From assembly GCA_949130485.1 (NCBI GenBank), contig OX422204.1:434001-498000 (forward strand): 64,000 bases of DNA, given 5' to 3'. This document shows, piece by piece, positions 50,241 to 61,082 of this stretch. Made by a program: the position numbers and the translations under genes. The first letter of the stretch is position 1. Each line of letters begins with the position of its first letter. The notes beneath the pieces are model-generated. The model was given only the letters and a program-made list of their open reading frames with translations. It was not told the origin of the DNA and ran no database searches. The DNA is from Agelas oroides. Lineage: Eukaryota; Porifera; Demospongiae; Agelasida; Agelasidae.

Positions 50241-51310
50241 TTTCACCCCGGAACGAATGTTTCAGAACAACCGTGAAATATTTGGACCTACCATGAAAAA
50301 ATCGCTCCACCTTCCAGGCGTGCAAGTGTACTTCTGTCCAAACTGGAAACCCATATGGTATGCATGTTTTTTATTGCATATTTGCACAATTCATGCAATT
50401 TCCAGTACTTAATTTTGGGTTAGACCACTATGCTTCTCAGCCCTTCATATTAAAAGTTATGTTCACATCACAAGAGTCCTACAGGCATGATTTGAACCAC
50501 CCTGAACTCGAGTAAAGCTGTCCTACACGCATAATTTCTAGTTGTTCAAGTGGGTTCGCCAGAGACAAACCACCCTGATCTTGCATTCGTTTCTCCTGAA
50601 CCACTCATGTTTCAGAGGAATCATGTGGTTTGTCTCATTTGTCTTCTGCCAAACCCACTCAAACCACTGCTGTCCATTAGAAAGCATGCCTGCAGGAGAA
50701 TTTTACTCGAAGTCAGGCATGCTTTCTAATGGACAGCAGTGGTTTGAGTGGGTTTGGCAGAAGACAAATGAGACAAACCACCCTGAACTTGAATAAAACT
50801 TATTATACATCACTAAACACATTTTAGTGCCTCTTTCTAGACCTGATACAGTACTTTTGGAAAAAGGCTACACCAGTTTTCTGTCGGTTCTTGGGTCAGA
50901 GGGAGCTGGGCTAAAGGCTACCGAACTTGGAATGGGATCCTCGAATACGTGGCATGGTACCCCAGATGTGCAAGTGAGGGGGACGGAGATTTTATCCCAT
51001 GGATCTGAGGATGAGGATGAAGATGATGATGGTGAGTGTAGTACTGCTACTGATGGAGCAACTACTCCAATAGAAGCAAAAAGGGCAATTCAGAGAGAGA
51101 ATTTGTCACAAGTTGTTGCCACTTGTTGTGTCCTCGTTTACTGAATGCAATCTCCATCCCGATAAACAAACAGCTGTGCCAACTATATTTATTGATCAGA
51201 AACGATTTCAGGTGTGTCTCTACGATTGTGAATGTGATATTTTGCTAGTGTCCAGCCCAATTCTGCTAGCACACCCAAAAGAGCACTCATCAAGACATGT
51301 ACTACTGCTT
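50241..51310 (+). pseudogene. Broken gene of unknown family
   Basis: Three coding-like pieces lie in order. At 50244-50363 a frame reads ERMFQNNREIFGPTMKKSLH then LPGVQVYFCPNWKPIW and ends at a donor-like GTATGC. At 50827-51110 a frame reads GYTSFLSVLGSEGAGLKATE, then a run of acidic residues, then RENLSQVVATC. The third piece, SSFTECNLHPDKQTAVPTIF followed by IDQKRFQVCLYDCECDILLV, continues in another frame, so a single-base indel near 51120 breaks the protein. An inverted-repeat element lies between the first two pieces. I believe related proteins occur in marine invertebrates, but I cannot name the function. Confidence 0.4.
50627..50779. repeat. Perfect 66-bp inverted repeat with 21-bp loop
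   Basis: The arms 50627-50692 and 50714-50779 are exact reverse complements, from GGTTTGTCTCATTTGTCTTC through AAAGCATGCCTG. The sequence after the right arm (ACCCTGAACTTGAATAAA) resembles 50500-50517 (ACCCTGAACTCGAGTAAA), so other copies of the flank are nearby. It would make a very stable hairpin in DNA or RNA. Confidence 0.93.
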
Positions 51311-51895
51311 TAGTAATAAACTGAAAATCACCATTACCCCTGTTACACTGCATGTTATACTACATTGTTATACTGCATTGGTGTCACCATCAAGATTTTG
51401 ACCACCTCTCGTGAACTCACTCTACACAGTTGCATCCTTGTGCATGCTATAGCATAGAAGAGGCTCAGTGCACTGAGAGGGAGAGAGTGCACTTAGAAGC
51501 CTGCTAGTGCACTAGTGCACTTTCTTGTGCGCTTGCTAGGGAGGGCGTGCACGCTAGCCTGAGAGAGTGCACTTAGAAGCCTACTATCAAGTGCAGTAGG
51601 GTTGAACCACCTCCAACTCATATCAAACTCCAAACAAGGCCTGCATGGTTCCCTGTGTTGTAGTATAATTTGAACAGGTTTAAGAAGACAAAGAAGTCTA
51701 TCAGCTTGGATTCCAGGTTTGTTGACCTTGAAAACACAGGGTTCCCTGCCACCTTAAACAGATCAGTGAAAAAGTAAACTCTGGTGCCATCCCCTCGGAC
51801 ATAAAAGTTGGCAGACAGACAGTGGCCTGAAGAGGTTAGACAGTCATTTGCTGGTCTCTGTCCAATATTTCAGGTGTGTGTACCTTTCTTGAACC
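51311..51895. other. Intergenic with direct repeats
   Basis: GAGAGAGTGCACTTAGAAGC occurs at about 51482 and 51560 as a local direct repeat. Otherwise no gene is supported. Confidence 0.45.
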
Positions 51896-52295
51896 TCAGC
51901 TGAGCCATGTCATATCTCCCATAGTCCCTGAACCAAGGAGCCAGTGGTACTTTACACCATGCTTCCCAATCATGTAGCTCAAGTTGCTCTGTAGAAGGCC
52001 TAGGTTGGTAGAAACCATATAATGCACTCTGGAGAAACTGATGCTCTTTGAGCGGTATCTAATGAATACATTATGAGAAGCTTCCAAAATATTGGAAGTC
52101 CCACTGCCAAGCTCTGGGTGCACAAGCTTATGAGCTTGTAATGCTCTTTTAGTGCATTCTATCTCATATGCTAGAGCATGGCATGGACAAGTGAGGGGAT
52201 GTTTGCTGTGGTAAGGCTCCCCATCACATTTAGTCTCATCCTTACCACATTCACCACAAGTGCACTTGCGATTAGGGTGAAAACCACATTCAGCT

Positions 52296-53328
52296 TAGCC
52301 TCGTACCCAGGCCGTTAATTAGGAAAAACGGCCTGGCAACTTATCCGAGTTCAAACTGTTGACTTCCGCTGCACTGGGGTTGGCAGTACCAATCAGATTT
52401 CAGAACGCTTCACGTGACAGTTGTAGAGAATTTTAATTGCGTCATCAATGCATCACAGTATTATACCCGTCCCGTGGTACCGCTAGGGCTTGGAACGACG
52501 CTTTGGTTCGAACTCCTTCTGCTGACTTGTGTGCAACAACTACAGAACCTGCGGACAAAACAGATTCTTTATAAAAAGGACCTGTTCGAGAGTAGCAGTG
52601 TCAGGTATAGTCTCGTTCCCAGACCGCATTTTTCGCGCGCGCCCGCCGGAAAAAAGGGTCTGGTGAACTGCCTATTCCATTTTCGTTCAAGTGCGCCGGA
52701 ATGCTGGCGCATTGTTCTTTTCTAATTTAACGCTTGACGTCATCGAAGATTGCATTCCACATTGCGTGCCAACGATCTACTAGCGAAATGGACATTGATC
52801 GGGCAACCCTAGCTGCCGTGAGTAGACTAGGCTATTGTATCTATCAAAAGGAGCACGAGTAGGCTGTCTAGGAGTTCGCTGTTTACTAGAGCGCTTTTGA
52901 ATTCAGAATCCAGTTGACGTGACGTCATGGTGATTTCAAAATATTGGAACCAAAACGGTATAGGCAGTTCACCAGACTACTTTCCCGCTCGGCGAAAAGT
53001 TGTCTGGGCATGAGACTATGTCAGGTACTAGTTATTACTTACTGTCAGTCGGGCACATCGACATCGGTGAGCGAGTCTACTGCAAGCGGTTCGTCTACAG
53101 ATGACAAGTAACCATCCAATATAAGCCTGTAACGAGTCTACTGACAACTTGCCACATTACGAACAGTCACGTGGCTACGATTAAAATATCACATGCATTA
53201 TCCAATATTCATGGCTTGTATGGGTGCAGCTGTAATCTTTTTGACGTCACATCAGTTTGAACCCGGGTAAGTTGCCAGGCCGTTCTTCCTAATTAACGGC
53301 CTGGGTATATAATACCGGTACGAGGCTA
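52296..53328. mobile_element. TAGCCTCG MITE carrying a nested MITE
   Basis: The left end TAGCCTCGTACCCAGGCCGT and the right end ACGGCCTGGGTATATAATAC, then GAGGCTA, are inverted, as are the inner parts (GGCAACTTATCC against GGGTAAGTTGCC). Flanks CATTCAGCT and CATTCACCT match at 8 of 9 positions. The 1033-bp length includes the element at 52608-53018, so the host element is about 620 bp. Confidence 0.85.
52608..53018. mobile_element. Nested TAGTCTCG MITE with exact 9-bp target duplication
   Basis: 411 bp, left end TAGTCTCGTTCCCAGACCGC, right end TTGTCTGGGCATGAGACTA, with inner inverted block CTGGTGAACTGCCTAT. TGTCAGGTA flanks both sides exactly (52599-52607 and 53019-53027). It was inserted after its host, so the family has been active in at least two waves. 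Confidence 0.92.
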
Positions 53329-55804
53329 CATTCACCTGGGCACAGTTTACCCTCACGTGATTTTACCCTCACATTTCCCACAAGTGCATGCCATGGTATT
53401 CACTGCACTGCAGTTGTTCACTACCTAAATGTCTTGTTCAGGCCCATAAAAACTTCAACTGCTGCCTAAAGCAGGCTGGAAAGTGTGCAGCATTGTTTGC
53501 ATTGCGCATGCAAACATTGGGAAAGTATCATGCTAGAGAGATTCACCAGTGGGACTACTACGTGCAGGGAGGGTCTGGGCACGAGACTAGCCTTCTCCCT
53601 GGAGCTGGGGAAGGCCTGGGAACGGGAATCAAAGCCCTACAAAGTACTCTTGCGACAATGGCACCTAACTTTGCTATGTCTGGAAAGTCTTTCTCATGCT
53701 GTGTGCAGAAGGTAGGGGCAAACTTTTTCATTGTTCCGAAAGTGTCCAAAGCTTTTATGTGGCTGCGAACAGCATGGCTACGAACTCCTTAGGCTTCTCT
53801 GTGGACTCATCAATTTCAGGCTTTTCAGGATAGTGTACCCTGAAAGCCTTTTCTGATGTTGAGTCCGCATCTTGCCAACGAACTATTATGTGCATTGTGT
53901 CTCGTTTGGCAAGGGCAAATACATGTTCTGCTGCCAGGCCTTCTGCAGCCTTAGCTGTTCCTTGATAGATATCCTGGTCATCTTTATCAAGCATCAGTTT
54001 CATACCCCTGCATACAAAAGTGCTTAGTAAAATTCCGAAATGTACACTTCCACTCCGTCCCATTTACCAGACCCTCCTTTTCGATTTTTCGAGGGTCTGG
54101 TTCCGAGACTACGTGGGGGGAGGGTCTGAGCACGAGACTAGCCTTCTGTTTTTGTGTACTGCAAAAACTGGAGCCGGGGAAGGCCTGGAAACGAGGCTAG
54201 GGTTCAACTGTGAGGACCTATTAGCCTCGTTCCCAGGCCGTTCCCGCCTCCAGTTTTTGATCGCTTGCAGTATACTGGCGATTTTCAAATTTGGACGCGG
54301 TTTTTACGGAAATACGTATATTTCCGTGTTATCAACATTGACTTTAACCCCTACTGTACGCTTGCACACTTGTTTTCCAATCATTCCCAGCATTGTAGTC
54401 CCTGACAACTGTACTAGAATTCTCACGTTGGTGATCTGTACTGTAAGTGTAAGTTGCAAATAATTATGCTGGTAAATTCTGCAGTGTTGCTGTACGCAAA
54501 GCACTGTAGGAGGGGTACAAGTACTCATCACTGGCATCAAACTTTCACTAGTACTACTGTTGGTGGTCTTCAAAGGTATAATAAAGGGATCATACATGTA
54601 TGAAAGTTTTGCACATTTGATTGTTACGACATCTTGCCAGCATTGAAGCAAGAAGTACAGTTTGATGCTCATGAGTTCCACCTTGCATTAGTTTCGAGTT
54701 TGATGAGGAAGGCTGAGTAAGCTGTAGCTCTGTCCAGATCTGGTGTGTAACAGCTATTGAGAAGAGAAAAGTTATGAAAAAGAACAGAAGAGTAAGGTAG
54801 TAAACAAGCTACTGAGAGCTGCATTCACTGGTACAGTGGTGTGATCAGTGTGGAGAACTACCATTATTTACAATTTTCTTTTAGAGACTCTCAACCCTTT
54901 TGTAGTCTGTAAGTATAACAAACAGAAGTGGTTCATGCTAATGTTCAATAGTCTTCCATTTGTGGAAATAGTTCGGTTGGGGTGACTTGAAAGATAACCT
55001 TTTTCGAAGATTACTCGGAAATATTATCGCTGCGATAAAATTTTCTCAGGAAATTTTATCAACAAGGAAATATCATTGCGGCCAGGAATTTTGATCGCTT
55101 GTGGAATTGCAAAGCATCTAGTAAGTACTTACACATTTCAATGATTTGTCATTTCTTCCAAATTGTACCCCCTTGCTGCAGTAGGGCCACGTTTCAGCAC
55201 ATCAACCTCGAAATAAATTCTGCTACAGAAGCCACAGATTTTTCTTTGAGAGTTTCTGCTTCTGTGGCTATGTATTCCTTCCCCAACTCTTTCCCATTTG
55301 ATAACCTAGTATTGAGATAGTGATTTTACCTTCGAATATTCAGTGTGAGCAAAAGTTAAACATTCTTGCTGTGTACCAATTCTTTGCATCTACCTGTATC
55401 AAGGCGCAAGAATGGGCGGCTTGAGTAAGATCATGTAACTCCAATAGAAGCCCGTAGTCCGGTCAAAATTATTGAGCTGTACTAAAAATAGAACACACAC
55501 GTGCTTAGCAACAATGCACTATGTCTATGCAGTGCAGCATGCCCAGTACGTGTTACTATTTTTAGTACTGGTGGTAAATTCCGACCGGTTTCAAATTTTA
55601 CAGAGTTACACGCTCTTACTCTAACTGTCCGTTCCTATGCGCTCTTGCTGTATCTGTACATTTTCCTACAGTAGGTAAAGTCACTCACACGGAGTCACTG
55701 ATCCAGGGGAATCAGAGCTCCTAGGAGTGAGTGACTGGGGAGTCACTGACAAGGGGAGTCATTCACTCCTTGAAACTGTGAGCAATCAAATTTTCTGAAA
55801 AAGT

Positions 55805-55914
55805 TAGCCTCATTCCCAGGCCTCCCCCGTTTTTTGTTCTTCGGTGTATTATACTGAACGCAAACCTAAGAACAACAACAACAAAAAAAGGGGGGAGGCC
55901 TGGGAACGAGGCTA
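55805..55914. mobile_element. 110-bp TAGCCTCG mini-MITE
   Basis: TAGCCTCATTCCCAGGCCTC is mirrored by GGAGGCCTGGGAACGAGGCTA, with a CCCCGTTTTTTGTT against AACAAAAAAAGGGG inner match. Flanking bases are only loosely similar (6 of 8), so the target duplication has decayed. Confidence 0.78.
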
Positions 55915-57352
55915 AAACAAGTTACGCTTGGTGATAAAATTTCTCGGAAATATTAATGTCGCAATAATATCTTCAAGTGATCAATGTTACTGTAACAATG
56001 GATAACTGGAACATAGTCTATTTATCGCTATCAACAGGTGATCCCCAAACAACAATGTTAAGATTGATCCATCCTGGGGTTTCATGACAGCAAACTGTCA
56101 ACGTTAATACTCTCCAGATCACTTTGCCTTCCTTCACAGAATTTTGTTATGGTACATACCTATGTATAAGTGCATGAGGCTTTTTAACTTGGTTGATTCA
56201 CAATCTCATTGTGCCATATATAGTAGCATGCAGATCGATATGAATCTACAAACGTTGCTAATTCATCTAAAGTGTAGGCAATTATGTCAACTGATAAGAT
56301 AAAACTGAGCTGAGGATATTTAGATCCCACTTACCCCAACATGCAGCTCAACAGTCAGCTCACCAATGCTCACAAGTGATATTTCCCAACATTAAATACA
56401 GGCCATTGTACCCGATGTTTAAAATGAATGCAGCCCTTAGTAGCTTGCTACTAAAAGTAGTATCATTTAAGTTTGATGCCAGTGATGGAGTACTGTGCCC
56501 CTTCTGCAGTGCTCTGAGTATAAGCAACACTGCAGAATTTACTAAATGATTGATGAAAATTTGCAACTTATAGTAAGTCTTGCAGTAGTGTTCTCTAATG
56601 AATTTGCAGTTGCCAAAGACTACATTGTTGTCATGAGTGGAAAACTGTTGATTGAGACAGGGAGGAGTGATTAATAAACATGCACTGAAGGACAGTACTA
56701 CTGTGTTAGAGATCCAGCAGGGAGCATGCTACAGTTGTTCAGAAACAAAAAAGTAACATTCACTTTTTACACCACCAGCCCTATCAACTGGGGTATATAA
56801 TGGGAAGAGCTGCCACATCTCTTCTGTAAGAGACTTGCTGCAATGTTGAGTGAGAAGAGAGACAGCCATACAGCAAAATGATGGGGTGGATATGTTGCCA
56901 CTTGAGCTTTGCCATGCTAAGAGCCTCTGTTATGTCTATCAGGGAGTTAGATCTTCTGAAAACATGCCTGGAAATGCAGCTCTGTGTGAGCCCATTGATC
57001 TTCAGTCAGAACGTCCAAGCATGAATGCTGCACCTTTTTGTAAACATTCTAGATATAGATACACTCAAAGTCTTAAAAGATTTTACATCCTATTATACTT
57101 ATACTTGACTGTAAATTTCTTGATTACTCCAGCCACTGAAACTTTTATTTTTCAGTAACTATGCATGGCTAGAGTAATCAAGAAATTCACAATCATGAGC
57201 CATCCTCAGCCACACAGTTACCATCATCAAAATAAATGTTTCATTGGCTAGGCCTAGAGTAATCAAGAAATTTACAATCATCAGCCATCCTAGCCACACA
57301 GGACTTTTCTCATATACCTCTACTTATTTGCAACTGGTTGCTGTACGTAAGT

Positions 57353-57539
57353 CAGCCTCGTTCCCAGCTTCCCTTCGCTTGCAGTTACAAAAAAGATCTG
57401 CAGTGGCCCAGGGGTTAAAGTCAAGCCTGATGACACGGAAGTATACGTATTTCCATAAAAACCGCGTCCAAATTCGAAAATCGCAGTATACTGTAAGCGA
57501 TCATAAACTGGAGGCAGGAACGGCCTGGGAACGAGGCTA
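57353..57539. mobile_element. 187-bp MITE of the TAGCCTCG family
   Basis: The left end is CAGCCTCGTTCCCAGCTTCC and the right end GAACGGCCTGGGAACGAGGC plus TA. The interior includes GATCATAAACTGGAGGCAGG, the complement of the phrase found in the 24-bp minisatellite, and its right part matches 54221-54352 in inverse orientation. Confidence 0.7.
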
Positions 57540-58255
57540 AGGACCTATGGGGGTCCAAATACAGTCATGAAAAGTTAGTTCCGGGGGGTCCAACTGGGAT
57601 TATGGATTTTGCAATACTGCAAGCAATCAAAAACTGGAGGTGGGAAGGCCTGAGAACGAGGCTATACTCGTGTACATAGTGGCGTCCTACGCAACGGGCA
57701 GCTATATTGCTGTGAACAGAAGTGGACCCTGTTTAAAGGCGGACAAACACAAAATGAACACACCACTACAAATAAGACAAAAAGCACAGGAGTAGTGAGC
57801 TATAAGTATATTATGTTCTTAATTAACAACAATGTTACTCTTAAAATGCAGCAGAGGTAAATTAACAACAGACTCGAATGTTTTCGAGTTATATTGGATC
57901 GAAGAAAGAAACTTCGGAAGTCAGTATAACAAAAATGACACTTTCGCTAGCGCACACTTGCGTTTAGCTGTCTTCCGCATGCATGGCTTTTGCCAGGCAA
58001 CTATATATTAGTCTTGCTGATCACGAAAGCACTCACAGAGGGTAGTATACAATCATGCACTGGACTGGACTAGTGGACTGGACTGGTGGACTGACATTTT
58101 TTGTGCTAAAAAATCACTTTTGTGCTCTATTATGAGACCTTACTCTCCTGTAGGTTTAGACATGATGCATCTTAGTCTTTATAAACCTGGACACACTATT
58201 CTCTCTGTTTAAAATAACTTAAGTAGTGAGGCCTTGTTTTACTTTGTGCTACAAG

Positions 58256-59027
58256 AGCACCAGATATAGATGCTGCTTGGCTACATGGAGTTTTGCTCAC
58301 CACGCTCATGGAACAGCATGCAGACATGCATGCAGTGATGATTCCTGCTGTTACTAACAGTGCATGGTTTGTGTGCCATGACGAACCAGCAATGCATTGC
58401 CACGATGATGCATGAATCATTTCACTAGTAGTACGTTGTGTAGTCTCGTTCCCAGACCCACCTCCAAAGAGGAAAGGAGGGTCTGGTACAGCCTCACACC
58501 ATGGCTAGCCATTGCTATGGATTCCGCTAAAAGCTAAGCCTTTGAAGTCGCTTGCTGGGCTTCAGTAAATTGGAAGTGTGCTAAGTAGGTCTGTAAAGGT
58601 GTGATGAGTAAAGCTAAGTGGTTTGCGGTAAGGAAGCCCAGTACAGGTGAGATAATTGCCAAATCAGCCAATCAGATTGTGCCGCCGAAATTCCGCGGAG
58701 GTACAAAAATGTTGTACTATATTCACCAGACCCCACTTTCCTCTTGGAGGGTTGAAGGGGGGTCTGGGGACGAGACTATACGTTGTGATAATTATTATGC
58801 TGTACATTTCCCGTACTTGTACAGTATTCCGTACATGTACTAGTGAGATGATTCATGCATCATCGTGGGGCGAGCCTGAGCGAGCAATGCATTGCTGGTT
58901 CGTCATGGCACACAAACCATGCACTGTTAGTAACAGCAGGAATCATCACTGCATGCATGTCTGCTGTTCCATGAGCGTGGTGAGCAAAACTCCATGTAGC
59001 CAAGCAGCATCTATATCTGGTGAGAAC
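58256..59027. repeat. Inverted duplication with about 180-bp arms around a MITE
   Basis: 58256-58434 (starting GCACCAGATATAGATGCTGC) is the near-exact reverse complement of about 58845-59027 (ending GCAGCATCTATATCTGGTGA). One arm carries a small insertion (GGCGAGCCTGAGCGAG). The MITE at 58441-58778 sits between the arms. It may be an inverted-repeat transposon into whose centre the MITE jumped. Confidence 0.85.
58441..58778. mobile_element. 338-bp TAGTCTCG MITE with exact 9-bp target duplication
   Basis: The left end is TAGTCTCGTTCCCAGACCCA and the right end GGTCTGGGGACGAGACTA. TACGTTGTG is repeated exactly at 58432-58440 and 58779-58787. Confidence 0.92.
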
Positions 59028-59051
59028 TATAGTTCTCACCAGATATAGATG
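59008..59051. repeat. Perfect 44-bp palindrome
   Basis: CATCTATATCTGGTGAGAAC then TATA then its exact mirror, with no spacer. It overlaps the outer end of the inverted duplication at 58256-59027, as if that end had itself been duplicated head to head. Confidence 0.93.
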
Positions 59052-60136
59052 ATCAGTCAGGACATCTACTACGGCTACACAAACGCTTGGACTAAACTTC
59101 ACACTGAAGTCATGAGCTGAATCTCTGGCACTTATGAGTGTCGATTATGCATGGCCAACTGAGTTACCTGAAGATAGTCTCGTGTCCAGCCTGCTGTCGG
59201 TGAAGGCATAGATTATGACAGACAAGGGCAGGCTGGTCACACTCGGTACAAATTACGCGCAGTAGTTGAGTTCGCTCGATCTGATGAGGACATTCCGGCT
59301 CAGTCTTTGTGAAATATTTAAATGCGCTCATTTAAAATGTACGGTATATGGCCGCAAACAAGCAAGCAAGCAAGCAAGCATACACACGCACGTGCGCAAT
59401 GCAGTCACGCTAGCCCCAATTAGTCATGTATAGAGAGTTGTGAGTTCAGTGACTCAGTCTGCAGCTGCATTTGATCCTGTGCAGTACATATGAATGTCAG
59501 GGTGGTGGCTGTAGCTCAGTGCAGGCACATGGTCATGGCAGCTCAAGCTGGAGTCCTGGGTTAGACTACTAGGTGATCACTGGTAATGGCTGGTTTTTCA
59601 AATACTCTCACCCACATAGCATTTTTGGTTTATGTTGTTTACGGATACATATCACACTCTCAATATCTTCTTGGCACTGCATAGGCTGCTTCCCAGTCAG
59701 AGACAATTAAACTGAACAACAATTGCATGCCTCTCTGAAAGAGGGCAAAAAATAAGATATCGGCACCTTAATTCATATCCATATCATAAAGCTAAAGGTT
59801 AGCTCTCTATCTGCTGACAGTGAAATGCATGTTCATTAACTTGGTTTTTGGACATGGTTGTGATTAGTGTTATTTAGTAAGGCTCATGGGCCTGAATCAT
59901 GAAAATGGATTTTACTATCACAATAGAACTTGAAAATGCGTATACAATCAACCCTCTCTGTTCCTATAACATGTAATTACGTAAAAATTATTGATGGTGG
60001 AGAGTGGGAACACACAGGTCGACAATAATTGTACAAACATAAATTAATGATTACTATACTGTTGTCTTTGCGGGATCTACAATTACGTATACTGTATATC
60101 TGGTTGCATGTAGACAGGGGTATACGGGAGGCGACA
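59052..60136. other. Intergenic with a SINE fragment
   Basis: A short inverted pair (GCCTGCTGTCGGTGAAGGCA against GACAAGGGCAGGCTGG) lies at about 59188-59235, near a GTCTCGTGTCCAGCCTGC MITE-like end. (CAAG)n lies at 59360-59380. The SINE is listed separately. No gene is seen. Confidence 0.5.
59504..59575 (+). mobile_element. tRNA-derived SINE-like sequence
   Basis: GGTGGCTGTAGCTCAGTGCA (A box) and TCCTGGGTTAGACTAC (decayed B box) are about 35 bp apart, parallel to 18962 and 20047. It cannot fold as a complete tRNA. Confidence 0.5.
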
Positions 60137-60571
60137 CTAGTTGCAAGACGTCGAGGTTGTTTTTACTGCGCAATTACATGCTGTTATATTCTCGAATCGG
60201 ATTTGAACAGTTTGTTGGCAATTGTGTCCCGTTACTGTCACAGATTGTGTCACCGTCGTGGTCAAGGCCGGGACGCAGTAATCTTGTGTTTTGAAGCAGG
60301 CAAAAGCGTAGTGGTGTGACATGCAGTCGCTGCCATCATTCATACATATTCCTTTCCACACCTCTACGTCGACTTCAGTTTGTCCGCAAATCACACCCTG
60401 TAGGTCGACCGTCTCGAACCGTCGAACTCCGAGTGCGCATTTTCCGTCATGGGTGCTGGGGAGAGCACTTACTGGCGGGTAATAATAGGTAAGATAGTCG
60501 GTTGGCGAGTAAGGGGCAACCAGAACTGCGACTTGGGAGACGAAGAAGACGATCAGTACACACTTCCACAT
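60137..60571 (-). CDS. Secreted cystine-knot protein, glycoprotein hormone beta (GPB5)-like
   Basis: 144 residues from the ATG at 60571. A signal peptide (MWKCVLIVFFVSQVAVLVA) is followed by about 30 residues and then ten cysteines. The order KCALGVRRFETV, ICGQTEVDVEVWKGIC, VTVTGHNC and the closing TACNCAVKTTSTSC follows the beta-subunit plan of thyrostimulin and the pituitary hormones, whose C-terminal part ends C-x-C-x2-C-x(5-6)-C. Two framework cysteines seem absent: the first of C-x-G-x-C (here VWKGIC) and one in the C-terminal group. ENIT and KTTS stretches include an N-glycosylation site. Its divergent neighbour at 61083 resembles the alpha subunit. A Spaetzle/NGF-type cystine knot is the main alternative. 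It is a single exon as read. Confidence 0.6.
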   Translation of the reverse strand: MWKCVLIVFFVSQVAVLVAPYSPTDYLTYYYPPVSALPSTHDGKCALGVRRFETVDLQGVICGQTEVDVEVWKGICMNDGSDCMSHHYAFACFKTQDYCVPALTTTVTQSVTVTGHNCQQTVQIRFENITACNCAVKTTSTSCN

Positions 60572-61082
60572 TTTGGTCGAGTGTGAGCGCTGTGGTATAA
60601 TGAGAGAGAGTGAAAGTGAATTGAGTGTCTTTTTGAAATGTGATATTACTGGGTATACGCAGTTATATTAGCAGTTGGCGATGTGTGTTATCACAAATTT
60701 TCAGACTGAAAATGAGACATGCATGCAGTGAGAAAGAGAGAGTCTAAATATGTAGCTGGCTGCAAATAACGTATTACTAGTATAATGTGCGGTCAGCGCA
60801 CAACTTGTGCGCGCGTCAACAAAGACCTACCTTCGCAAACTGTAGTACAAAACTGTAGTACGAACTTCTCAAACGTCTTGCACAGGGTAACTACTTACTC
60901 TGCACGAAGCTGCTTTTTTTTTAACTAGTTGTAAGTTGTATTCATAGCGGATGTTGTAAGGGGGCGTTCGACCGTTCGCACTGTCGTACTCGGTAGCGGC
61001 GTAGCGGTAACTATATAAGAATAGACTCGACACGTGTGTGTTTAGATTGCAATTTCGCAGCAGTACAGAATCCGAAAGCGAG
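60572..61082. promoter_or_regulatory. Shared divergent promoter region
   Basis: 511 bp separate the start codons of two head-to-head genes. On plus, TATATAAG at 61012-61019 would place transcription start near 61045, so the in-frame codon at 61038 is probably outside or at the very edge of the mRNA and the ATG at 61083 is the start. On minus, a weaker AATATAAC lies near 60665. Together with the related products, this suggests joint regulation. Confidence 0.5.

Larger units (their letters stand above)
51896..54012 (-). pseudogene. Degenerate transposon-associated gene (RWQDADS family)
   Basis: Minus-strand pieces: 53755-54012 encodes KLMLDKDDQDIYQGTAKAAE, then HIIVRWQDADSTSEKAFRVH; 53640-53750 encodes FAPTFCTQHEKDFPDIAKVR then CHCRKS in another frame; and 52290-51896 encodes a Cys-rich stretch (CGFHPNRKCTCGECGKDETK) then HPELGSGTSNILEASHNVFI. 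The piece that should lie between (NFNCCLKQAGKCAALFALRM, QTLGKYHAREIHQWD) is at 53440-53560 on the plus strand, so part of the gene is inverted. Two nested MITEs are inserted at 52296-53328. The family is one I associate with repetitive genes in sponges and cnidarians; the WQDADS motif recalls a catalytic Asp of DDE transposases, but that is inference. Confidence 0.5.
54013..58255. other. TE-rich intergenic region
   Basis: Fragments seen: 54065-54200, several MITE ends in a row; 54221-54352, a MITE half that matches the complement of about 57407-57540; 54470-54545 and 56455-56540 share a block around TTCTGCAGTGTTGCT; about 55413-55612 is an inverted repeat (GAGTAAGATCATGTAACTCC against its mirror); 57110-57300 holds a local duplication around GAGTAATCAAGAAAT; about 57610-57665 is one MITE end. 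A frame at 56850-57158 (102 codons) shows no recognisable motif. No gene is supported. Confidence 0.55.

Noticed and set aside
52414-52725. 103-codon plus-strand frame
   Set aside because: It runs across the boundary of two nested MITEs, so it cannot be an ancestral gene.
56850-57158. 102-codon plus-strand frame
   Set aside because: No recognisable domain; it overlaps a locally duplicated AT-rich segment.
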